From contig CM064426.1 of assembly GCA_032690845.1 (NCBI GenBank), positions 63,836,631 through 63,900,630 on the forward strand: a stretch of DNA of 64,000 nucleotides. The letters are read 5' to 3'. The translations under genes and the position numbers were made by a program. Below are positions 11,045-22,739 of this stretch, in pieces (the stretch's first letter is position 1; each line of letters begins with the position of its first letter). Below the pieces are notes generated by a model. That model had not been told where the DNA came from. It did no database searches and saw only the letters and a program-made list of their open reading frames with translations. Source of the stretch: Eleusine coracana subsp. coracana. Lineage: Eukaryota > Streptophyta > Magnoliopsida > Poales > Poaceae.

Positions 11045-12493
11045 GTTCCCCCACACTCAAATCATTTCTAGTCCTCGAGCAATACAAAATCAAATGTGTA
11101 GCAAGAATCTTCACATCATCTCTCATGCAATCAATCTCAATCATTATTTCTACTTGTTATTCCACCACAAAGATTTTTCTCTCATCTTGTTTTTAACCAA
11201 TCAGCATTTCATATTTGAACTTAATCGTATCACCACAAAACCTTTTCAAAAATAATTTTAGTTTTCTTCAACTCATCTTTACCATTAAACATCAAGCATT
11301 TGGTCTTCTCTAAATCTCTCAAGTGTATTTCCTTCCCTCTCCTATCTATTCAAGGATTGTATATGGATCTTGGAGGGCTATATAACTAATTAAACCATAA
11401 GGTTAACCATGTCAACATTGTGCTCAATCATGCCTACTAAGAAAAGATTTTCTTGGAAAAGAAATTTTGATGGAGAAGAGGAATCATAGGAAAATGTTTC
11501 AATGAGAACAATGGCAAAGAATTAGAAATAATCAGAAAGCTGCTTTCTTTGATAACTTTGCTGCTTCTTAGGGAATAATTTTTTTCTTTTTTATCTCTTT
11601 TTTTATTTTTCTTTGCGCTGGTCGGCGCGGTCTATATTTCTTTTCCTTCTTTCACTCTTTTTCTATTCCCGATATGATCAGCAATTTCTGTCTTGTGCTA
11701 GCAGCGAAAGTTTTCTGAATTCCCTTTTATTGAGAATATAGGTTGTATCAAGGAGGAGGGAGAAGCAAAGACGTATGGTTTTCATGATAGCAAGGAATTT
11801 AAATGGATAAGAATGGCTAGAAATACAGAGATAAACAAATAGATCATCGTTTCCTAATTTGGTCGAAATCATGAGCAAAAAGTTGACAAAGTTACTTACA
11901 ATCCAATTAGTTCAAATATGTAGCTTATTCTCATTCACTCAGCTATGTATGCATATTTAGACCTTGCTTTTGCTTTAGCTTATGATGAGTCAAAAGAATT
12001 TTTCACAAATACAAAGCTCAAAAGTTAAGTCGTAACCAACTAATTCAAGTAATCAACCAATCAATCATCAAAAAGATAAGATAAATAGTATGGGGCACTT
12101 CCAATTTGACAATCGAGACTAACTTTATTAAAGACAATGCAATCATTCAAACTATAAAAGACCTTGAAGCAACTCTTAATCATGACTCATGACTCTCTTA
12201 AGCACACACAAATTGAAAAACAAACAAGAAACTAGACTCAAAAACACTTAAAAACTTTAAAAACTATGACTAATGGAAAAGCCCTTCCCCCACACTCAAA
12301 ATTTGCAATGTCCTCATTGCAAGAGAAGAAACTCAACACACTAATCATTCAGACCATGCTTGTTGAAGACTCGGAAAATTCATCTTATATTCCTTATGAG
12401 AAAAGTGTAGTCCGCTTCATTCATCTCGATTGTATCCTGGATTCTCCGATCCACATCCCTTTGATGCCTGTAGGCACGATCCCTGTCTAGATA
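11045..12493 (-). other. Athila 3' UTR and polypurine tract
   Basis: About 1.4 kb without a coding frame lies between the third ORF and the 3' LTR. It is alignable by eye to 33690-35032 in the other copy (shared blocks such as gtatttgtgaaaa and ttgtattgctcgagga on the sense strand). One palindrome-family motif (gctggtcggcgcgg) occurs near 11620. The polypurine tract is at 11045-11058. Length and conservation suggest it is a real part of the element and not a later insertion. Confidence 0.75.
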
Positions 12494-13950
12494 CTAGCGC
12501 TCAATATTCCTTCGACAGACAGGACAACAAACGGGTGGTTGCAGATTATGATTTGCAACGCTGTTAGGGGATGCACTGTTCAAACTCCTCTGAGCCGATC
12601 GGCGCATAGGCTGAGCCGATCGGTGCGGTGGTCTTCTTTCTCCATTGGGACTTCCTCCACTTCCCTCTGCATTACCATTAACTCTTGTTGGAGTTCCTGC
12701 TGCCCTATCATCACTACATGCTGTAGGTTTTCCCAAATTTTCAAACTTAGGACTACCAAAGCTTCTTCGCATATCAAAATCATCACCCAAATATCCAGAC
12801 ATACTAGGATCACCAGTTTCCAAAGTTTCCAAACAATATAATGAATCAAAGTCGCTATCCCATTCAGAATACTTTTGAATTGGCTTACCCAATAATCTAG
12901 TGGATCTTCGAACCTCTGGTGTAGTCTTACACTTCTTTGCAGTAGGCTCTTTGTTGTCACTTGGCAGAGCTGTTAGATCAATAAATTCAGCCATCTTAAG
13001 GTTGCACCGATCGGCCTCTGCGTCGCACCGATCGGCTCTGATGTCACGCTGATCGGCTCCAGTGTTGCGTTGATCGGCGCAGCTGGCGGCTTCCTTCATA
13101 TACTCAGCCAACTGTTCTAGATTACGCTCACGGATTGCCTTGTTTTGCTGACTTCATAAAATCTCATCGTTAATCTCCTTAGGCATCTTCCCTCTAGGAA
13201 CTGCGCGATAGCCATCATCATATAAAACATCTCTAGGTATAAAGGTTAGATCTTACGCCAATTGGAGTTCAACTCTATGTTGAAGATCTTTAGCACAAAA
13301 GAAACACTTGCAACCTTCGATGCAACTGTTCCTATGAATCTTGTTTTCTTGAAAAACCTCCCAATTGGTAAGAACCCTCGGAGAGGCTCCATCCTTTCTA
13401 GCCTGAAGATCCTTTTCCGCATCCAGCTGGTTCATGGCTTCTTTGACTTCCTCTTGCAGCTTGAGTTCATACTTGGTGGCAATATTATGTTCACTATAAA
13501 GCTGACACTTATGGATTGTGAGAGTGCTCTCTTCATCTAGTTCCTCCTTCTCTTGCTTAGTCAATGTTCTTTCGAAAGATAGGAAATCTTCATATAACAA
13601 GGACTTAGCAAGATCAAGAAGGCCTTCCATGGTGTACCTTTGAGAAACAACTTAACTTTTGATGGGTGCTATAGATTTTCCCTTACGCACCAATACTCTC
13701 TTCATCATCTGCCGAAGTTCATTGTCCATCTTCACCTTGTCTGTGTTTCACGCGTTAGCTTTGCTTTTCTTCATGAATATCTTTCTTAGATTTGACCAGA
13801 CGACAGGATCATCTCATGTTGGTGTCAACACCTCGTCTATTTTGTCTCAGGGCCAAACGGCAGAGAGTTGCAGGAATCCGTCGCTGAGCCGATCGACGCT
13901 AGAGTTGCGCTGATCGGCGTCGCCTTGGTTGCTTCCCGACACGCCGCCTT
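12494..13950 (-). pseudogene. Athila third ORF (downstream of integrase), degenerate copy
   Basis: I recognise no protein family. The frame is followed on the minus strand from about 13950, where the start codon of the sister copy reads ATA instead of ATG, to a stop at 12494. Landmarks are LDLAKSLLYEDFLSF (about 13610), a basic-acidic helical stretch, a cysteine cluster CIEGCKCFFC (about 13300-13330), four heptads of ADxxDxx type (about 13000-13085), KPIQKYSEWDSDFD (about 12850-12890) and a second cluster PVCCPVC (about 12510-12530). Stops near 13840, 13255 and 13160 break it. No signal peptide or membrane span is evident, so an envelope role has no sequence support. Confidence 0.7.
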
Positions 13951-14364
13951 CTATTGCTTCTGCCCTTAGGGTTTCGTTCCGGTGACTACGTAATGCGAGA
14001 TGATCTGTGGGGTGCTTCCCTCTCATATTTTTATCCCTTGATTTCCAATTGGACTAGGACTCTATCTCTTATTTGTAGAATTCAACGAGTCTTAACAAGG
14101 CAAGGTCCAAAACCGACTAAAAAACCAAAAAGACTCTGCCGTGCCGATCGGTGCAGGACTGCGCCGATCGGTGCAGCGTCATGCCGATCGGCATGGTACT
14201 CTAATTTACCCAATCAGAAACAGAAAAATCACGAAGATAAAAAAACATACAGAGCTTTTATTTTACGTCGTTAAGCTCGACCACACAGAGCACTAAGTAG
14301 TGAAGTACACATCAAAAGATTTTAATTCAAATGTGTTGGGTTCTAGATATACCTTTATATGTTG

Positions 14365-15469
14365 TCATTCACCGTATACTTGTTTCTTTTGCCATCCATT
14401 ATGATTACCGGGCACTATGCCTTTACCAAATAATCTGAATCGCGAATTAAATAGGAGTACCCGATCTCCTTCCTTGAATTCCTTCTTCAAAAGCTTCTTA
14501 TCATACCACTTCTTTGTCTTTTCCTTGTATATTGCTGCATTTTCATATGCACGCATACGCATCTCTTCTAATTCACTTATTTGTATCTTCCTTTTCACGC
14601 TGGCGGTATCAAGATCCAAATTCATTTCCTTTATTGCCCAATAAGCCTTATGTTCCAATTCCACCGGTAGGTGACATGATTTCCCATAGACAAATTGATA
14701 TGGCATCATACCAATTGGTGTCTTGAATGCCGTACTATATGCCCATAATGCTCCATTAAGCTTTGCGGCCCAATCCTTTTCTTCCTTTGTAACAATCTTC
14801 TACAGAATCCCTTTTAATTGCTTATTTGACGTTTATGTTTGTCCATTTGTCTGGGGATGATAGGTTGTTCCAATTCTATGTTCAACCCCAGATTTAGCCA
14901 AAAACCTAGTAAATTCCCCTCCTGTAAAATAGGATCCTCCATCTGTAATTATTATCCTTGGTACTCCATACCTAGGGAATATCTGCTCTTGAAGTATACT
15001 CCTTGATTCTCTTGTGGTATTGGCCTTGCAAGCCATTGCTTCGACCCACTTGGAGACATAATCAACGACAACCAATATATACTCGCAACCATGAGAATTC
15101 ACAAATGGTCTCATAAAATCCGTACCCCAAACATCAAAGATATCAACTTGAAGATTATACTAAAGAGGCATTGCATTCCTACTGTTAACATTTCCTATTC
15201 GTTGGCATTGAGCACATGTTGCAACATAACTTTTTGCATCTTCATGCATAGTAGGCCAATAGAAACCACTCGCCCATACCTTTGCCTATGTTCTGAAGTA
15301 GCCATAATGTCCCCTATAATCTGAAGAGTGACATTTTGCCAAAATGCTCGCTCTTTCTTCTCTGGGTACACATCTTCGCACTGCTCTGTCCTGGCAATAC
15401 CTATACAAGTATGGGTTGGCCCATATAATTTTTCTCATTTCACTCTTAACTCTTTTCTTTGTGTTCTTA
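14365..15469 (-). pseudogene. Athila integrase, partial
   Basis: The HHCC segment is readable near 15200-15340 (CHSSDYRGHYGYF, then CAQCQRIGNVN), the core at 14833-15114 (EYILVVVDYVSKWVEA, PRIIITDGGSYF, HPQTNGQT) and the C-terminal part at 14365-14709 (YQFVYGKSCHLPVELEHKAYWA, GDRVLLFNSRF). Stops separate the pieces. Sequence upstream of about 15460 corresponds to the linker before integrase in the intact copy; RT and RNase H are absent because of the deletion. DNA 14280-14365 is the short spacer to the third ORF. Confidence 0.85.
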
Positions 15470-15864
15470 TGATTGTCGTCTCTCCGGTTGCCCGCTTGGC
15501 TCTTGATAGTTATCTTCCATTTATACTCGACGGGATTAGGTCAACTTCCATCGACTCGGACTCATATTGGGCTGGACCTTCATCTTTGCCAGAATTGGGC
15601 TTGTCTTCGTCATCTTTTCCTCCTGCGTCGACCGGCGCGGCATTGGAGCCGATCGGCGCGGCCCCGCATCTGACCCATCTTCGTTGCTCTTTAGTCCTTT
15701 ATCCATAATTGCCCTCTTTTACATATGTTTCCTACGATTACATCCACAACAGAACAACTATAAATATATGCCAATATAGGGTTAATTGTTAGTCCAAACC
15801 ACCAAATAACAACGTAAAATGTCCCTTTTTGGTAGATAAAATAGATAGCTAGAAACCACCAACA
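15470..15864 (-). repeat. Partial 5' LTR of the truncated Athila element
   Basis: The 395 bases match 10650-11044 nearly base for base. The LTR start (minus TGTTGGTGGTTTCTAG) is intact at 15864, but the rest of the LTR is gone at 15470. A TATA-like box (minus GAGTATAAATGG) remains near 15520-15530. Confidence 0.88.
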
Positions 15865-16060
15865 GGAAGTGATCGAGCAGTTGCACAGAGCGCTTCCTAA
15901 AAACCTTATTCGCCCTTTCTCGATGCAGGATCGCAGAGGATGACGGTTCCGGAGACCTGCTCTCCCATTTGCGTCGGGATGGAGAAGTCTTGGCGGCGCA
16001 ATAGTAGCGAGAGGCAAAACCCTAGGTGATTGCGTGATATCATTTGCGGCAGTACCCGTA

Positions 16061-16070
16061 CGTATTTATA
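16061..16070 (-). promoter_or_regulatory. TATA box of the copia LTR
   Basis: The minus strand reads CCCTATAAATACG. It lies inside the LTR, about 190 bases upstream, in element orientation, of the Athila insertion point, so transcription from it would run straight into the inserted element. Confidence 0.55.
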
Positions 16071-16257
16071 GGGAGGAATCGCTAGGGTTGGACGTCCTGT
16101 AATCGAGTCGGTTACCATATTAATATGTCGATTTCCATAATTAAATATATTGAATACGTAACAAAAAGAAAGTACAAAAGGAAGTCACGCCCCCGCAAGG
16201 CAAGGGACCGAATTTTGGCAGACCATTCACGTAGGTGATGCGCGGCCGCGGCCATCG

Positions 16258-16345
16258 CCCACGCCCTGCCCCACCCCACCCCACCCCGCCCCGCCCAGCC
16301 CAGCCCGACCCGGCAAGGCGGGCAAGCGCGCGCGTGTGTACTTTC
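16258..16345. repeat. C-rich low-complexity tract in copia LTR
   Basis: Degenerate runs of CCCCA, CCCCG and CCCAG (16262-16310) followed by a GCGCGCGTGTGT stretch. The tract produces several spurious long minus-strand frames rich in glycine and arginine. No function is claimed. Confidence 0.7.
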
Positions 16346-16559
16346 TTTCTCCCATCCACACACTTGCAAGAGATGCTAGAGCAACCAACCTTATAAGTTG
16401 GACTCCCTCCACCTCTACTAGCAATGTGGGACTAAACCTTTGCACTCCCACCACTCATGAATGGGACTTTGAGATTTTCCAGGAATTATTGTGAATATTA
16501 ATGGGCCAAGCCCATATAATTCCAGCATTTTCTAGTCTAGGCTTCTAAATCTTCTATCA

Positions 16560-18361
16560 ATGAGTTATTTCTATTGATTTGTTACTATCACCTTTGCTCT
16601 TTGTGCTAGGAGCAGACCTACTTCAATCTATCATAAATAGAGGGAAAGATCTAGGGATGTTTCATTTACCTCTACCATAGAGAGCTGGGATTGACTTCCC
16701 TATCATCCAATATGCAGATGACACTCTGCTAGTGATGCAAGCCTATCAAAGGCAGCTACTGGCCCTCAAGGCAATCCTTCATAGTTCTGCTGAATCAACT
16801 GGACTAAAAGTCAATTATAGCAAATCTGTTATTCTGCCTATCAATGTGGCACTCGACAAAATGGACTTGTTATCAGGAACTTTAAATTGCAAAATTGGTT
16901 CAATGCCCCTAGGCCTTACAAGTCCTGGAAACACAAAATTTCTACCTATAGTGCAGAGAATAGAAAGAAGGCTAGTGGACTGTTCCTAGTTTCTCACACA
17001 AGCTGGAAAATTGGAAATGGTAAATTCAGTCCTCTCTTCCCTACCAACATTTTACATGTCCACTTTAAAGATCCCAATCACAATCATCAATCAAATAGAT
17101 AAATATCAAAGACATTGTCTGTGTAGAGGATCAAACATTAATGCCAAGAAGCCATCATTCGCTGCATGGAATATGGTGACTAAGCCCAAGTTACAAGGAG
17201 GACTCGGTGTCCTTAAATTTAATGTTCAAAATGAAGCCCTCCTCATGAAGAATTTGCACACATTTTTCAATAAAGCTGACCTGCCATGGGTCAAGTTACT
17301 ATGGGACAACTACTACCATGGAGGGAGATTACCAGGTGCACAGATTAAGGGATCTTTCTGGTGGAGAGACATAGTAAAACTCTTACAACAATACAAAGGG
17401 ATATCAACAGTTCAAGTGGGAGATGGAACAACAGTTACGTTATGGAATGATTCATTCACGGGAATGCCCTTGAGAATGCAATTCCTAGAACTTCATTCCT
17501 TTGCAATTCGCCCAGACATTCTACTCAGTCAGGTAGCCTCAGAAGAGAACATTACTTCACTGTTTCAGTTACCCATAAGCTCCCCTGCATTCCAGCAAAT
17601 GTACCAGTTGAGTGATATTCTACAAGGTACTAATCTTGAAGACTCTCCTGATATATGGAGACATATGGGACAGTTAACTAAATACAGCACTGCAAGGGTT
17701 TACAAAAAGCTTATTGGTCACATTCATGTAGAGAAGACGTTCAGATGGCTATGGAAATCAAGTTGTCAACCCAAACACAAGGTGTTCTTTTGGCCACTGC
17801 TAAAAAATAGACTGAATACAAAGGGGAATGCTGAGAAGGAAAAATATAGTGCTTGACTCTTATACCTATGAAATGTGCATTCTACAACAGGAAGAATCAC
17901 TGAGACATCTCTTCTTTAGATGCAACTATGCTAAACGATGTTGGACATCCATTGGCATCAACATATCCACACATCTGACTACAACACAAACTGTGAAATG
18001 GCTGAAAAGGAAACTGGCAGTGCCCTTTTTCATGGACATTATCATTCTCATGTGTTGGAGTATATGGACAACAAAAAACAAATGGATCTTCGAAGAACAA
18101 GACCTTGCAGTTCCTTTTACAAGAGGAAAGTTTTTCAAAAAGCTCAAAATGGTTATCCATAGAGCTAAACAAAGACACAAGAAAAGCATTGAATAATGGA
18201 TTCAAGTCATCCTCTAATGTTCCTACACTCTCTTTTCTTCTTCCGCCTTTTTGTTCTCTTTTTTTTTGTGTGTGTTGGAACCTCGGCTCTTTTGTACAAA
18301 TTGCTTTCGGTTCTTTAATAAAATCCTGTAGGGGTTTTCCCCTCCAGTTCCTTAAAAAAAG
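16560..18361 (+). mobile_element. 5'-truncated L1-type LINE with short poly(A)
   Basis: Coding for the distal half of ORF2 (16582-18196) is followed by a 3' UTR with AATAAA-like sequence (tttaataaaatcctg near 18315) and a terminal A run at 18353-18360. The 5' end is cut at the copia LTR boundary. No target duplication can be tested because the 5' flank is copia. Confidence 0.85.
16582..18196 (+). pseudogene. LINE ORF2 (RT distal half and C-terminal zinc-binding domain)
   Basis: The frame opens in RT at LLSPLLFVLGADLL, where relatives have GDPLSP. The catalytic box QYADDTLLV follows at about 16715-16735, then FLTQAGKLEMVNSVLSSLP (about 16990-17045) and the zf-RVT region with ESLRHLFFRCNYAKRCW near 17895-17945. 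It stays in one frame to about 17850 with stops at 16678-16680 and 16987-16989. One frameshift near 17830 moves it to the frame ending at 18196. ORF2 would supply target-primed reverse transcription; the endonuclease domain is absent here. Confidence 0.85.
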
Positions 18362-19689
18362 GATTACATGTAATTACTGTAAAATTATTAGTTCTATTAT
18401 AATATTCAACCAAATCAAAATTTATAATTGTATTAACTGTAAAACAAATATTATTTTATATGATCTTTGCAACCAATATCTAACATCTCACAACATTCAC
18501 TGAAAGAAAGTCCAACTTTTAGGCGACTAAAAATTCACAAGGGCCAATAGACAATGCCTGAACGGAAATGTATACTACTTTGGGAACAAATGTATACTAC
18601 ATATTATATTGCAAGTGTAAGACAAGACATAGTGGAGGCAAAGCAAGTTGTTTATATGTAGGGAAAGACTATCTCCTGTCTGCAGAGTTATTGTTAGTTC
18701 CTTTGCTTTTATGTGGTTTCATCTGTTTCATGTTAAGTGATCTAGTGGAAGACTCCTAAAAATTATATCAATCTACCTGTATATAAAAGATGCAATCTAA
18801 TAAGGGTCAGAACTCCTATTTCTCTATAATCACATCACCTCAATAATCTCATCCATCCGATGACATTGTTTGTTTCATCTGCACCATTCATATCCCCATT
18901 CGTGCTAGTCCATGAAAAGAGAGCAATCTAAAATCATCTTGCGATTCATTGCTCAAGTTAATTGCAAAATGTTAATGAAATGATCACATAACCGTGCTTA
19001 ATTGTTTCCATTATCCTTCTATAATGGAGGACCGTTAGGGTTCTCGTGGTATTGGAGCAGCCAGCCTCCACTGAATCTTCAAAACTGCCATACGCTCTAC
19101 AACGTGGGATTTGCACCAAGCCTACAGTGATTGTAGCAGATTCTATAATAGTATTTCTCTTCGTTATATTCACGTATATATAGTGACCCCTGAAATCTCT
19201 CCACAACATCATGAGGCGCAAGATGGAAGAGGCCATGTAAATGTTGATTTTTTAAACCTGTATAAAATTAATGGGGAATATCTATATCTCCAATATTAAA
19301 TAAATAAAGTGCACATGATCTTCCACGTCATTTGTTTAATTTTAGCCATTAGATCATGTTTTTTTTTTTGCAGGATATCAGATAATGTTTTTCGATGTGT
19401 GCTGCCCACCCATGCTCATCATTCGTGTGCTCGCTCCACACCTATCTTCACCAACCCTTTTTTTTAGGCACTACACTTCTATGGTATGAAGAAGAAGACA
19501 ACTTTCTTTAATCTTTTATTGAATAGTATTTCTACGAGGAACTACCCGATGGGCATGCAAAAACTCCCCGGCATCAAGACACAATAAATAATGTCATCGA
19601 TGTCAACGACAAGAAAGGCCCGCCTGCTGAAATGTAAACCACTATTAGGCTATTTAGTGATTAAAGCCATCAATATATAATGTTGGGAA
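18362..19689. other. AT-rich DNA with no recognised gene or element
   Basis: No frame longer than about 130 codons, and none with recognisable motifs. A/T-rich palindromic stretches near 18360-18480 and 19240-19380 could be decayed MITEs, but I could not pair terminal repeats or target duplications. Nothing else is supported. Confidence 0.5.
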
Positions 19690-19707
19690 GTCATAAAGTT
19701 TGACATA

Positions 19708-21822
19708 ATGGCAGCAATAGGTGCGCTACACGCGGGGGACAGCAGAATGTTGGAACGTCTCAACTCGGCCTACATTGTCCTTATACCGAAGAGAGAAGAT
19801 GCCATTCAAGTTGGAGATTACCGCCCGATTAGCTTGGTGCACAGCTTTGTCAAACTTGTCACCAAAATCCTTGCCAACCGACTAGCAACCAAACTCAACA
19901 CCATGGTGGCCAACAACCAGAGCGCATTTATTAGGGGACGTTGTATACAAGACAACTTCCTCCTGGTACAGCAGATGGCGAAGTACTTGCATGTGAGGAA
20001 AACTCCAACAGTGCTCTTAAAGCTGGATATTACAAAGGCTTTTGACACGGTTTCATGACCTTTCTTGCTGGAGATAATGGCTCAGTTGGGGTTCGATGCT
20101 CGGTGGTGCAACTTGGTCTCTAGTCTCCTGCAGTTCTCTACGACTCGGATACTTCTAAATGATGAGGCCAGCAACAGCATACGGCACAGACGAGGGCTCC
20201 GTCAGGGGGACCCACTCTCGCCGATGATGTTCATTCTTGTCATGGACGTGCTCAAAGAGCTCATTGCCAAAGCGGATCAACGGGGCCTACTTCGCCCCCT
20301 CACGCCGTGGCAGATTGGACATCGCCTATCAGTCTACGCCGATGATGTTGTATTATTTACTTCCCCGGAGCCAACAGATTTGTCTCTGCTGATGGCCGTC
20401 CTTATGAAGTTTGGTGAAGCCTCGGGCCTAAAGACTAACATGGCCAAGTCATTGATCATCCCGATCCGCTGTTCTGAGCATCAGATACAGGTTGTACGTC
20501 ACTCCTTGCCTTGCCAGGTTGCCTCATTTCCATGTCGGTACTTGGCTTACCACTTTCTATCAACAAACTGACTCCAGCCACTCATTGACAAGCTGGCAGA
20601 CCAACTCCCGGGATGGAAATCCTCGCTGCTTGAGAAGGCTGGCCGGCTAGTCCTAGTACGGGTCGTGCTGACGGCTATCCCAATTTACACGCTAATAGCA
20701 TTGGACATTCCACAATGGGCAATCATATCAATGGAGAAGATCATATGGTCATTTCTTTGGAAGGGGAGCAAGGAAGCAAAAGGTGGAAACTGCCCAGTAG
20801 CATGGAACCGAGTGACCAGACCCTTGCAACTAGGGGGATTGGGGATTCACAATCTGCAGACACTGGCCTGGGCCCTTCGTATGCGATGGATGTGGTTGAA
20901 GAAGACGGCGCCGGACAAACCATGGGCAGAGTTCCCAGTCAGTTTGCCGTCAACCGCGATGGCCATGTTCCATAACTCTGTTATTTCTGACGTTGGTGAC
21001 GGCGGGTCGACCTTGTTCTGGTCTGACCGCTGGCTAGATGGCAAATCAGTGGAAGAGTTTGCACCGGTCCTGATGCTGCACGTTAAAAAGAGAGCTTATC
21101 GAAGAAGGACAGTTCAAGAAGCGCTGCATGATCTAACATGGATCAATGACCTCAAGCGGGGATTACCGGTGCCAGCAATTTGGGACTTCCTTCAACTTTG
21201 GGACGCGGTGCAGGAGATCAATCTCTCGCCAGGAGTCCCTGATACTCACCGTTGGACACCAGAAGCGTCAGGCAAGTTCAGCTCAAAATCTGCATACATG
21301 CGCTTCTTCACTGGGAGCACTGATTTCGGACCTTGCAAATGCTTGTGGCGCTCATGGGCACCGCTGCGTGCAAAGCTATTCTTGTGGTTGGCACTGGCAG
21401 ACCGCTGTTGGACGGCTGACAGGCTAGCGCGGCGCGGATTAGATCATCCGGAGGCATGTCCGTTATGTGATCAGCATCAAGAGACCATCGACCACATATT
21501 GTTGCACTGCGTGGTGGCTAGGGAAGTTTGGTTCCTTGTGCTACAACAGGTCGGCCTACAAGCCCTCGCACCATCTCAAGAGCACAGCTTTGAGCAATGG
21601 TGGTTACAGAATCAGAACCGGGTGCCAAGAGACAAGAGGAAGGGATTTAACACTATGGTGATCTTGGTTGCGTGGTGCATCTGGAAGCAGAGAAACCGTT
21701 GCGTCTTCGACAATGCGCGCCCGGCGCCGCGCTTTATTCTAACCACAATTGCTGATCATGCAGCAATGTGGAGGATGGCAGGTGCATCGCAACTCCATTG
21801 CGTTCAGTACCATGTACGGTAG
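19708..21822 (+). pseudogene. LINE ORF2, single frame with two TGA stops
   Basis: RT motifs in order are SAYIVLIPKRED and DYRPISLVHSFVKL (about 19770-19850), QSAFIRGRCIQDNFLL (about 19920), LKLDITKAFD with the first catalytic aspartate (about 20020), RGLRQGDPLSPMMFIL (about 20195) and YADDVVLF at 20335-20358. The C-terminal zinc-binding region reads CPLCDQHQETIDHILLHC at about 21454-21507. All three open segments share one frame; only TGA at 20056-20058 and 20569-20571 interrupt about 700 codons. TGG to TGA and CGA to TGA changes explain both most simply, the second by inference. The apurinic endonuclease part is missing through 5' truncation. Confidence 0.88.
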
Positions 21823-21942
21823 CGTTGTTGGGTTATGTTGGGTTGCATAAACATTTACGGGCGATAATGTAACACAATCAAGCAGCTTGTACCTATTTTA
21901 AACTTTTTCTTAATATAATGACATGTAGCTCTCCTGCGCATT

Positions 21943-21946
<4 letters not shown>

Positions 21947-21981
<35 letters not shown>
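21947..21981. repeat. (AT)n microsatellite at LINE 3' end
   Basis: About 17 AT units directly after the LINE 3' UTR. Such a tract could have grown from the element's own tail. Confidence 0.85.
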
Positions 21982-21983
<2 letters not shown>

Positions 21984-22557
21984 GGATCTATATATTAATC
22001 AGGTGACAATCACAGTACAGTCAATTTATGCTGCCTGCGTTGGTTAAGGCCACTACAGTGTCATTTGCAGTGGCGTGCTTCTCTGCGTCGGGTCCTTTAT
22101 AGCTCTCTCCACTGAAAAAGTTTTAGACCTTCGGAATCATTTGTGCCTTGCGATCGTTCTGGACTCAACTACTCTCTGTTAGTAATTGAACAACGGCATT
22201 AAAACATCCATCTTGTATGTCTCTCCTGTTATCACCCCGGCCTCCACATGACGATCAGTGTGCCTCTCGCCCTCTCCCACTTTCTTTCCCAGCTTCAATG
22301 AGAAATTTTTAGAGCTTCTTTGGAACACAAGATTTTCCAAACGTAGGAATAGAAATAACATATATTAAAGTTGCACATTATCTTGAATCCTATATATGGA
22401 ATATGAAAAACGCATGATTTTTTCACACTGGTTGTTTGGATGCTTCACAAGAATAAAACATAGGAAAATTGTGGTTAAATGTCAATTAGCAAGAGGGAAC
22501 AAGAACAGAGAGAGATATTATGCCTTGGGAACTTCCAAAAACAATAAAATGAGGTTA
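21982..22557. other. Spacer with no recognised gene
   Basis: Unique-looking, moderately AT-rich DNA. Short open frames only, none recognisable. Nothing supported. Confidence 0.5.
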
Positions 22558-22739
22558 GAGCAACTCCAAGAGATTAGCTCAAATTATATACTAATTAAAC
22601 TTCCTTATTTAGCTACTCTCCAAAATAAAACACCTACGAAAATCTACTCTTCCAACAACTTGTGTTAGAGACACTTTTTACTAAAAGATAGCTATATTGG
22701 ACTTTATAATTCTTTTTAGCCATTCTCTTGGGGTTGCTC
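22558..22739. mobile_element. Tourist-like MITE with TTA target duplication
   Basis: Terminal inverted repeats GAGCAACTCCAAGAGA (22558-22573) and TCTCTTGGGGTTGCTC (22724-22739) pair at 15 of 16 positions. TTA lies on each side (22555-22557 and 22740-22742). The 182-bp length, the GAGC ends and the TTA duplication fit PIF/Harbinger-derived Tourist MITEs. It has no coding capacity and would need a PIF/Harbinger transposase in trans. Confidence 0.85.

Larger units (their letters stand above)
10114..15864 (-). mobile_element. Truncated Athila-lineage gypsy element with perfect GGAAG target duplication
   Basis: The left LTR is 10114-11044 and the right partial LTR 15470-15864; 10109-10113 and 15865-15869 are both GGAAG. 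Between them, on the minus strand, are an integrase, a third ORF and a long 3' UTR, all alignable by eye to the plus-strand Athila copy at 25750-36148. PBS, gag, protease, RT, RNase H and most of the 5' LTR are missing: one junction near 15470 joins integrase-proximal sequence directly to LTR interior. It sits in the copia 5' LTR. Confidence 0.92.
6487..16559 (-). mobile_element. Ty1/copia retrotransposon (Tnt1-like), interrupted by two gypsy insertions
   Basis: On the minus strand the order is 5' LTR (16559 to 9759, split by the Athila element at 10114-15864), gag, protease, integrase, RT. The IN-before-RT order makes it copia. It is cut at 6487 by the Tat LTR, so the end of RNase H and the 3' LTR lie beyond the left edge. 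The coding region carries stops and frame changes. Because both gypsy elements lie inside it, it is older than either. Confidence 0.88.
15870..16559 (-). repeat. Copia 5' LTR, part 2 (distal)
   Basis: This is the continuation of the LTR after the Athila insertion; the second GGAAG copy is at 15865-15869. Joined, the LTR is about 1,045 bp. It carries a TATA box at 16061-16070 and a C-rich tract. Its distal end (16380-16527) has the minus-strand reading CTGGAATTATATGGGC typical of grass copia LTR starts. Beyond 16559 LINE sequence begins. Confidence 0.65.
19690..21981 (+). mobile_element. 5'-truncated L1-type LINE with (AT)n tail
   Basis: ORF2 enters within the region just before RT (about 19708) and runs to a stop at 21820-21822. 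A 3' UTR of about 120 bp follows, with terminus tagctctcctgcgcattc. In place of poly(A) there is an (AT)n run at 21947-21981. It is better preserved than the LINE at 16560 and has no frameshift. Confidence 0.87.

Noticed and set aside
16258..16345. C-rich tract as a telomere-like or G-quadruplex array
   Set aside because: Irregular CCCCA/CCCCG/CCCAG runs inside a copia LTR; not the plant telomere repeat, and no regular G-tract spacing.
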